Assembly: GCA_030640905.1 (NCBI GenBank)
Contig: DAOWIM010000334.1
Span: forward strand, 1-7,124
Reading direction: 5' to 3'
DNA from: a bacterium
GTDB taxonomy: Bacteria; Zixibacteria; MSB-5A5; GN15; FEB-12
DNA: 7,124 nt
Every line of letters starts with the position of its first letter. The first letter of the stretch is position 1. Position numbers and translations under genes: made by a program. The notes under the pieces are model-generated. The model worked only from the letters and a program-made list of their open reading frames with translations. It had not been told where the DNA came from and made no database searches. Of this stretch, positions 1 to 4,495 are shown piece after piece.

Positions 1-2028
1 AGTTGCGAGTACAGACTTATACATAAGAATGGCAGTATCAGATGGGTTCGAGATACCAAGACTATTGAGTTTGACGAACATGGCAAGCTGACAATATTTA
101 ACGGTGTAGTAACTGACATCACCGAGCGCAAGCGGGCCGAGAAGGAACTGCTGGAATCTGAAGGAAAGTACCGGGCTCTGGTTGAAAAGGCGGGTGTTGG
201 CATTCTTGTGGATGATACTGCAGGCAACTTTATCTACTTCAACAAGACTTTTGCGACAATGTTTGGATACTCAATGGAGGAGATGGGAAGACTAACCTTC
301 AATTTACTTGTGCATCCTGACTTTCTCGAACAAGGTAGGGCGGAGCATTACAATCGCGTCCATCAGAAAGCATCGACTTCACAGTATGAGTTCGAGGGAA
401 TAAAGAAGGACGGGGCGGTGTTGTTTCTCGAGGTGGACGTGGATGCGCTGACGGAAGAGAACAGGATTACGGGATGGCGGTCTTATGTCAGGGACATCAC
501 CGAGCGCAAGCGGGCGATGGAGGCGGTGCAAGAAAGCGAAGAAAAGTTCCGTACATACATCGAGAGCGCTCCAGATGCGATTTTCATTACAAATGCTAAA
601 GGTTGCTATGTTGAAGTCAACCGGGCAGCGTGTGAACTGACCGGCTATTCCATGTCGGAGCTTGTCGGCATGTTTATTCCTGATCTGACCGACCCTCAGA
701 CATCACCGGAAGATTTCGAGAGTTTTGAGAAACTCAAGGAAACAGGTCGTGAACACGCGGAAATCAGAATGAGGCGCAAAGATGGATCGATCATCTGGAC
801 CTCTCTGGATGCTGTTGCCCTCTCGGAGGACCGTTTCATGGCTTTCTGTTCAGACATCACCGAGACCAAACGTCTGCAGGAGCTGGAATCAAGAGCGACT
901 CGACTTGAAACGGCCGGAACAATTGCCGGTCAGGTAGCACACGACTTTAACAATCTACTGGCACCACTGATGGCCTACCCCGATTTTATCCGCGAGGATC
1001 TTCCTCGAAATCATCCTGCACTAACATACTTGGATGATATCGAAACCTCGGCAAAGAAAATCGCCGACATCAATCAGCAACTCCTGACTCTTGGTCGAAG
1101 AGGCCACTACAATCAGCAAGTAATGAACCTGAACACAATCGCTCGTCATGCCACAAAGGAGATGGGCACTCTGCCCGATACCCTGATCTGCGATATGGAG
1201 CTTGATGAACAACTGATGAACATCAAGGGAGGCAGTTCGCAGATTCATAGAGTGATTTCCAACCTTCTGATCAATGCCCGGGATGCTATGCAGGATATTG
1301 GTCGGATAACTCTCAAGACCGAAAATTACTACGTTGACGCAGTGGCCGTTAAGTACGGTCGCGTGCCCAAAGGAGAATACGTCAGGCTAACCATATCAGA
1401 CACCGGCTGCGGCATTCCGGATGATATCGCACAGAAGATATTCGATCCCTTCTTTACCTCCAAGACCACCGACAAGAAACGTGGCTCCGGTCTGGGCTTG
1501 AGTGTGGTTGATGCGGTAGTCAAGGATCATGGTGGATATCTGGATATGAGCACCAAGGTCGGTGAGGGAACTTCGTTCTATATATATTTCCCCAGCACCG
1601 GTGAATCGACCGACCAGCGGTTCTCGGACGATACGGTCGGCGGAAATGAAACAATACTGGTGATCGACGATGACGAAATGCAGCGCGACGTCTGTATCAA
1701 ATTATTGAGCAAACTCGGGTACAATGTAGCCACCGCCAATGGTGGCGAAGCAGCCATAGAGATGGTCAGGCATAATTCGTACGACCTGTTGATTCTTGAT
1801 ATGATCATGCCACCGGGAATCAACGGGACTGAAACCTTCCGGCGCATTCAGGAAATCAATCCCAATCAGAAGGCCATTATCGTCTCAGGGTTCTCCGAAA
1901 CGGACAAAGTTATAGAGGCGCAAAAATTGGGTGCGGGCGCTTTTGTCAAAAAGCCACTTATTAGAAAGACGATAGCTACGGCTGTGCGGACCGCTCTTGA
2001 TAGGGACGTAACAACTCCCGTAGCGTAA
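1..2028 (+). CDS. Hybrid sensor histidine kinase with PAS domains and C-terminal receiver (5'-partial)
   Basis: The frame is open from the first base, so the true start lies upstream; a GTG at 208 falls inside a PAS domain and is not a credible start. The 675 visible residues give, in order: the end of a PAS/PAC domain (1-48, ending DITERKRAEKEL), PAS (about 54-168), PAS (about 180-291), HisKA with H-box VAHDFNNLL (phospho-acceptor His at 940-942), and HATPase_c with N-box NLLINARDAM, G1 DTGCGIPDD, F-box FDPFFTSK and G2 GSGLGLSVV. A receiver (about 550-670) follows, with acidic pair at 1666-1671, phospho-acceptor Asp in LILDMIMP (1798-1800), Ser at 1885-1887 and Lys in FVKKPL (1951-1953). All catalytic landmarks are present. 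No transmembrane segment or DNA-binding output is visible, so in this family signal goes by phosphorelay to a separate protein, probably from a cytosolic PAS-sensed cue. Ligand and partner cannot be told. It ends in TAA. Confidence 0.93.
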   Translation, partial: SCEYRLIHKNGSIRWVRDTKTIEFDEHGKLTIFNGVVTDITERKRAEKELLESEGKYRALVEKAGVGILVDDTAGNFIYFNKTFATMFGYSMEEMGRLTFNLLVHPDFLEQGRAEHYNRVHQKASTSQYEFEGIKKDGAVLFLEVDVDALTEENRITGWRSYVRDITERKRAMEAVQESEEKFRTYIESAPDAIFITNAKGCYVEVNRAACELTGYSMSELVGMFIPDLTDPQTSPEDFESFEKLKETGREHAEIRMRRKDGSIIWTSLDAVALSEDRFMAFCSDITETKRLQELESRATRLETAGTIAGQVAHDFNNLLAPLMAYPDFIREDLPRNHPALTYLDDIETSAKKIADINQQLLTLGRRGHYNQQVMNLNTIARHATKEMGTLPDTLICDMELDEQLMNIKGGSSQIHRVISNLLINARDAMQDIGRITLKTENYYVDAVAVKYGRVPKGEYVRLTISDTGCGIPDDIAQKIFDPFFTSKTTDKKRGSGLGLSVVDAVVKDHGGYLDMSTKVGEGTSFYIYFPSTGESTDQRFSDDTVGGNETILVIDDDEMQRDVCIKLLSKLGYNVATANGGEAAIEMVRHNSYDLLILDMIMPPGINGTETFRRIQEINPNQKAIIVSGFSETDKVIEAQKLGAGAFVKKPLIRKTIATAVRTALDRDVTTPVA
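115..864 (+). repeat. Repeated PAC-end motif in the kinase gene (three copies)
   Basis: The ends of the three successive PAS/PAC domains are repeats at DNA level. A stretch of 23 bases is identical at 115-137 and 493-515, encoding DITERKR; a third, diverged copy begins at 853 (DITETKR, 12 bases shared). The spacings are 378 and 360 bases, both in frame (126 and 120 codons), which is one PAS domain each. This fits PAS domain multiplication inside the gene; the PAS cores between the copies have diverged much more. Confidence 0.75.
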
Positions 2029-2183
2029 GTGTCGTTTGAATCAATTTGTTCTGGCCCCTCGTGGGGCTCATCGGCGATAAGGCGTTCCTGCATTATCGTC
2101 CCACCGACAACAACCTCGGCACACAGTTCCTCTGTCGCCGCCGGGGCGGTAGATTATCTTCGTTAACATTTGAATATTGCCAG
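2029..2183. other. Intergenic block, GC-rich in the middle, no gene assigned
   Basis: This stretch lies between the kinase stop and the promoter of the small gene. Its central part (about 2050-2150) is richer in G and C than the AT-rich DNA after it and holds short self-complementary runs: GCCCC/GGGGC at 2054-2067, CCGA/TCGG within about 2103-2119, and a CCGCC/GGCGG palindrome at 2138-2149. The minus strand is open from about 2155 back into the kinase and reads like protein (for example EELCAEVVVGGTIMQERL), but its only ATG is internal, a stop lies just upstream, and no ribosome site was seen. A dispersed intergenic repeat or a gene remnant is possible; neither can be shown from one copy. Confidence 0.4.
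2053..2068 (+). terminator. Hairpin after the kinase gene, possible weak terminator
   Basis: GCCCC (2054-2058), loop TCGT and GGGGC (2063-2067) form a perfect 5-bp GC stem, with a G-T pair outside it, 25 bases after the kinase stop. No T-run follows, so it is not a standard intrinsic terminator. It may act with Rho, protect the 3' end, or belong to the GC-rich block around it. Confidence 0.3.
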
Positions 2184-2189
2184 TACAAT
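2163..2189 (+). promoter_or_regulatory. Candidate sigma70-type promoter of the small gene
   Basis: TTAACA (2163-2168, 5 of 6 to TTGACA) and TACAAT (2184-2189, 5 of 6 to TATAAT) are separated by 15 bases, shorter than the usual 17. Transcription would start near 2196 and give a leader of about 40 bases with the ribosome site in place. The short spacer is the main weakness. Confidence 0.4.
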
Positions 2190-2220
2190 GGTGGTAAACT
2201 TGATTGAATCATCGAACGAA

Positions 2221-2226
2221 AGGAGG
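2221..2226 (+). promoter_or_regulatory. Ribosome binding site of the small gene
   Basis: AGGAGG, preceded by AA, lies 8 bases before the ATG at 2235. This near-perfect Shine-Dalgarno sequence is the best evidence that the short frame is translated, and it fixes the start. Confidence 0.85.
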
Positions 2227-2234
2227 ATAGTTAT

Positions 2235-2513
2235 ATGTCAGGAGCAACCGGAGCCGTCGTGGTGGCGGCGATAGCAAATGCTATTAAGGCTTCAGGGGCA
2301 ATTGTCAAGATGGAGCCTCAGGAATTTGTAAAGATAACCAACAAGAGCGAACGTCCGGTAGTTGTGGCCGCACGAGGGGGTTGGCTCAACAAGAGTCACA
2401 AGTATCTGACCGCCTATGGTGGGTTGATATTCTACACCAGTTCGTCAACGCAGCTTCAACTTTCATCGCGGGTCGAATGGGTCTCAGCAAGAACTATCTG
2501 GATACCAAACTAA
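2235..2513 (+). CDS. Small conserved-looking protein of unknown function (92 aa)
   Basis: The ATG has a strong AGGAGG site 8 bases upstream and a candidate promoter before that; the stop is TAA. The protein starts with an Ala/Val-rich hydrophobic stretch (about 4-23, GAVVVAAIANAIKASGAIV) that lacks the positive N-terminus of a signal peptide and is more likely a helix of the folded protein. Next come MEPQEFVKI (26-34), a core with RPVVVAARGGWLNKSHKYLT (about 40-59) and GGLIFYT, and a C-terminus ending SARTIWIPN. From memory, the pattern EPxEF ... PLVV ... KYLTSYKGLxFFT ... KIWIP recurs in short uncharacterised proteins of diverse bacteria; I know no function for them and could not search. There are no Cys and no catalytic motif. 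The gene stands alone between the kinase and a convergent gene, so context gives no role. Existence is well supported; function is unknown. Confidence 0.8.
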   Translation: MSGATGAVVVAAIANAIKASGAIVKMEPQEFVKITNKSERPVVVAARGGWLNKSHKYLTAYGGLIFYTSSSTQLQLSSRVEWVSARTIWIPN

Positions 2514-2519
2514 GCCAGA

Positions 2520-2542
2520 CCTCCCGAGAGAGGAACGTTTTT
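2520..2542 (+). terminator. Weak intrinsic terminator candidate after the small gene
   Basis: CCTC (2520-2523), a 6-base loop and GAGG (2530-2533) form a 4-bp stem that is followed after four bases by TTTTT (2538-2542). It lies 7 bases past the TAA. Position and T-run are right, but the stem is short. Confidence 0.35.
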
Positions 2543-2591
2543 CGAATATGTCGTGCATCGTGAAGACTGGGAAGAACCCGATTGAACTTGT

Positions 2592-2607
2592 GACCGTCGT
2601 GACGGTT
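2592..2607. terminator. Hairpin at the end of the cysteine hydrolase gene
   Basis: ACCGT (2593-2597), loop CGTG and ACGGT (2602-2606) form a perfect 5-bp stem immediately after the minus-strand TGA (2609-2607). It sits in the convergent gap and could serve either strand, but neither side has a T-run. It may be a 3'-end stabiliser or chance. Confidence 0.25.
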
Positions 2608-4091
2608 CAGCGAACGTTTGCGGCGCGACGGGCCAGTTTCACCAGCTCCCAGTATGGGGCACGATAACCTCTTTCCTCTCGGAATTCCTCCGCCAGTAGA
2701 ATCATATCTTCTTTGATCCTGGTATGCTCGCGGGAGAACCGATCATTTTTCAACGCTGCCGTCGCGGTCATTCCCTCCGGCATCGGACCAGCACCACCCC
2801 AAATATTCTTGACCAGCGAATACACTTTGGCCAGCCGGGCCACCGGTAACATGTACCAGTCATACTGTAGTCTCTGGCCTGCCTCGGCTCCTTCCAGCAT
2901 GACATCGATCACAGCGTTGTCGAGATGATCCTTGTACAACGTTTCGGGATCATGCCACTCGGCTACGACTCTCAGTTGTGGGTCGTACTCGAGGTCGGAG
3001 GGCTCCTGCGTTTCAAAATGCGTCACACCAAAAGCACCTAACCACGATCTCACCCCGATAGACGAAATGTTCGACAGGCTACTCCAGAGTCCAACACCAA
3101 ACTTTGAATAAGTCCCTGAAGCAACTTCCGAGCAAAACAACTTGCTGCCGTCCATGAAATCCATCGCGAAATCATAAGGAATGTGTTCGCGTTGAACTCG
3201 CTCCAGGGTGTGCGTTGCGGCTTTGTGCGGAAGCATCGGATCGGCTATGAGGGCAGGGTGATCGGTCCGCATCCGCAAGACCAAAATTCGTAGTTTGGTG
3301 TCGCGAAGGTAATCATCGACCGAGGCAACAGCTACACCTATCTCGATATGGGATTCAATGATGGAGACGGTCGCATCGTTAGCGTCCACATGGACCAACG
3401 CAACATGGGAAAAATTGCCCGGATAATCATTGCCCCGAGCGATAAGCGCCGAGGTTGGGGCGCCACCACGCGAGAGGAGAATATCGCCGGAGTGAATCGT
3501 AACGCCCAGCATCTCCGCCGATGGCGTCGCGGAAGGTTCGTTGGTTGCTATCACCAACGTCGGTACAGAATCAGTTTCGGCTTGGAGCATTATTTCCTCA
3601 ATAGCGATGCGGCTCCCATACAATAGACGGTAAAGATGATCGCGGCTATCGGCAGAACTCATGTCCCAGTGGCGCGACATATCTTTGATAGTCGTTCGCA
3701 GGCGGGTGCGAAATTGTACGAATTCCCGGAGGTAACCCGGTTGCGCCGCAATGGCAGGACTTAGTTCAAAGATCGCTTGCTCCAACTGTTGAAGAAGAGA
3801 CGATGATGGCGCAACATCGATCGTTCGGCAGGAATCAAGCAGCGTCTCGACTTTTTTCAGGCCGGCATCCACCGACGCTGCCAGCGCGGTGCTGTCTGTC
3901 TCCCTGTTATGGAGGAACATGGTCTCAAGCTGCGACCAGTACGCATCCTTGTCCCAAAGGAACGGAATGGACGATCCCGGCGACAAGGGTGGAGGCGAAG
4001 GGGCGGGGATCAGCAGCAGGCAGTAAATAACTGCGAGAGCGGCTGCAATGATAATGATCCGTCTTGATTTCGATGTGCGTTTCTGATTCAC
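2607..4091 (-). CDS. Membrane-anchored YiiX/YebB-like (permuted NlpC/P60) cysteine hydrolase
   Basis: The 494-residue protein starts at GTG (4091-4089); a frame stop lies 27 bases upstream and no ATG comes between. A basic N-terminus (KRTSKSRR) and hydrophobic segment (about 12-29) followed by a Pro-rich stretch indicate a signal anchor with the rest outside the cytoplasm. Residues 50-180 look helical and match no family I know. Residues about 196-335 carry the YiiX/YebB (DUF830, Peptidase_C92) pattern: GDILLSRG (202-209), SHVALV with His229, IIESHIEIG with Glu246, PYDFAMDF (305-312) and LFCSEV with Cys320. His before Cys is the circularly permuted order of this papain-like clan. Members are thought to cleave amide or thioester bonds in peptidoglycan, peptides or lipids; the substrate here is unknown. 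The C-terminal 130 residues are unassigned. The gene is divergent from the tricorn gene. Family call is strong, function open. Confidence 0.85.
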   Translation of the reverse strand: MNQKRTSKSRRIIIIAAALAVIYCLLLIPAPSPPPLSPGSSIPFLWDKDAYWSQLETMFLHNRETDSTALAASVDAGLKKVETLLDSCRTIDVAPSSSLLQQLEQAIFELSPAIAAQPGYLREFVQFRTRLRTTIKDMSRHWDMSSADSRDHLYRLLYGSRIAIEEIMLQAETDSVPTLVIATNEPSATPSAEMLGVTIHSGDILLSRGGAPTSALIARGNDYPGNFSHVALVHVDANDATVSIIESHIEIGVAVASVDDYLRDTKLRILVLRMRTDHPALIADPMLPHKAATHTLERVQREHIPYDFAMDFMDGSKLFCSEVASGTYSKFGVGLWSSLSNISSIGVRSWLGAFGVTHFETQEPSDLEYDPQLRVVAEWHDPETLYKDHLDNAVIDVMLEGAEAGQRLQYDWYMLPVARLAKVYSLVKNIWGGAGPMPEGMTATAALKNDRFSREHTRIKEDMILLAEEFREERGYRAPYWELVKLARRAANVR

Positions 4092-4118
4092 TGATCCGGT
4101 CCTGACCTTCCTGAATCA
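4084..4118 (-). promoter_or_regulatory. Inverted repeat over the start codon of the cysteine hydrolase gene
   Basis: TGATTCA (4084-4090) and TGAATCA (4112-4118) are perfect 7-base complements. In the minus-strand mRNA the stem takes up the last two bases of the GTG start and the first codons, and the 21-base loop holds the AGGA that would serve as ribosome site, plus a small GGTC-GACC palindrome. Such a hairpin could limit translation of this weak GTG start. It could also be a protein site in DNA. Regulation is inferred only from the sequence. Confidence 0.35.
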
Positions 4119-4134
4119 AGATACTTGCTACCGA

Positions 4135-4163
4135 AAGTTACATGGTCCCACCTCCATTCTCAA
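4135..4163 (-). promoter_or_regulatory. Weak candidate promoter of the cysteine hydrolase gene
   Basis: On the minus strand TTGAGA (4163-4158, 5 of 6 to TTGACA) is followed after 17 bases by TAACTT (4140-4135, 3 of 6 to TATAAT). The spacing is ideal but the -10 is poor. Transcription would start near 4128, about 37 bases before the GTG. It overlaps the start-stop mini-ORF, so the two interpretations exclude each other. Confidence 0.22.
4138..4155 (-). promoter_or_regulatory. Start-stop mini-ORF with Shine-Dalgarno site in the leader
   Basis: On the minus strand GGAGGT (4155-4150) is followed after 6 bases by ATG (4143-4141) and directly by TAA (4140-4138). The ribosome site is better than the one before the real GTG start, 50 bases further on. 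The ATG is not in frame with the hydrolase gene. It could stall or load ribosomes in the leader, if the transcript starts upstream of 4155, or be chance. Confidence 0.3.
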
Positions 4164-4235
4164 GAGATTTGACTGAGGCTCTGGCCCATTGTTTCGCCGT
4201 TGCCAGCGCGACCTTGAGGAATTATCTTGCAAACT

Positions 4236-4292
4236 AATCTGAATCGAAAAAAATCCGCTGATCGAGTTGATTTATGCTACAGCATTCAGATT
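4236..4292 (+). repeat. Spaced 9-base inverted repeat upstream of the tricorn gene
   Basis: AATCTGAAT (4236-4244) and ATTCAGATT (4284-4292) are exact reverse complements with 39 bases between them, and a T-G pair could extend the stem outward. The repeat ends 33 bases before the candidate -35 of the tricorn gene. The arms could be two half-sites for a looping regulator that controls one or both divergent genes. If transcribed they could form a long-loop stem. The binding protein is unknown. Confidence 0.4.
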
Positions 4293-4324
4293 GCAGCGAC
4301 GACCTAACCGGATTCATTATCGTC

Positions 4325-4354
4325 TTGAACAAATCGGCAATGGGATCGTACTAT
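4325..4354 (+). promoter_or_regulatory. Candidate sigma70-type promoter of the tricorn gene
   Basis: TTGAAC (4325-4330, 4 of 6) and TACTAT (4349-4354, 4 of 6) are separated by 18 bases. Start near 4361 would give a leader of about 39 bases with the ribosome site. Position is good, match is modest. Confidence 0.3.
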
Positions 4355-4383
4355 TACTTATGGTATCTGAGATCAAAAAAAAT

Positions 4384-4390
4384 AAAGGAG
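4384..4390 (+). promoter_or_regulatory. Ribosome binding site of the tricorn gene
   Basis: AAAGGAG lies 9 bases before the ATG at 4400. It decides the start, since the ATG opens directly into a signal peptide and the frame upstream shows no homology. Confidence 0.8.
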
Positions 4391-4399
4391 ATTTCCGCA

Positions 4400-4495
4400 A
4401 TGAAAACATCATCGAAAAGCTCACCTCGGGGACGGTGGCTGCATTGTCTATCACTGCTTGCCCTGTTGATTCTTCTGGCAACGGCCGTCAGTGCC
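4400..4495 (+). other. Signal peptide of the tricorn protease
   Basis: Thirty-two residues with a positive N-region (Lys2, Lys6, Arg10, Arg12), a Leu/Ala-rich core at about 14-29 and an AVSA end match signal peptidase I rules, with predicted cleavage between Ala32 and Asp33. The single Cys at 16 is not in a lipobox, so a lipoprotein is unlikely. Confidence 0.8.

Larger units (their letters stand above)
4092..4399. other. 308-bp divergent control region
   Basis: This gap separates the start codons of the divergent cysteine hydrolase (-) and tricorn (+) genes. It is AT-rich, mainly beyond 4220, and has no convincing gene. It holds candidate promoters for each strand, a start-stop mini-ORF on the minus strand, a 9-base inverted repeat with a 39-base spacer, and the ribosome site of the tricorn gene, each listed separately. 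No known riboswitch or tRNA fold was recognised. Confidence 0.6.

Noticed and set aside
208..210. GTG as the start of the kinase gene
   Set aside because: The frame is open to base 1 and encodes the end of another PAS/PAC domain upstream; the GTG lies inside a PAS core and has no ribosome site.
1866..2093. 75-aa minus-strand frame overlapping the kinase 3' end
   Set aside because: Most of it is antisense to the receiver domain; there is no ribosome site and no family pattern. Only the part in the intergenic block is kept as a finding.
2381..2563. 60-aa plus-strand frame
   Set aside because: It lies in another frame over most of the small gene, lacks a Shine-Dalgarno site and has no recognisable protein pattern.
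3925..4119. 64-aa minus-strand frame across the start of the cysteine hydrolase
   Set aside because: It overlaps the signal-anchor region in a different frame. The GTG frame has the membrane segment and the catalytic domain.
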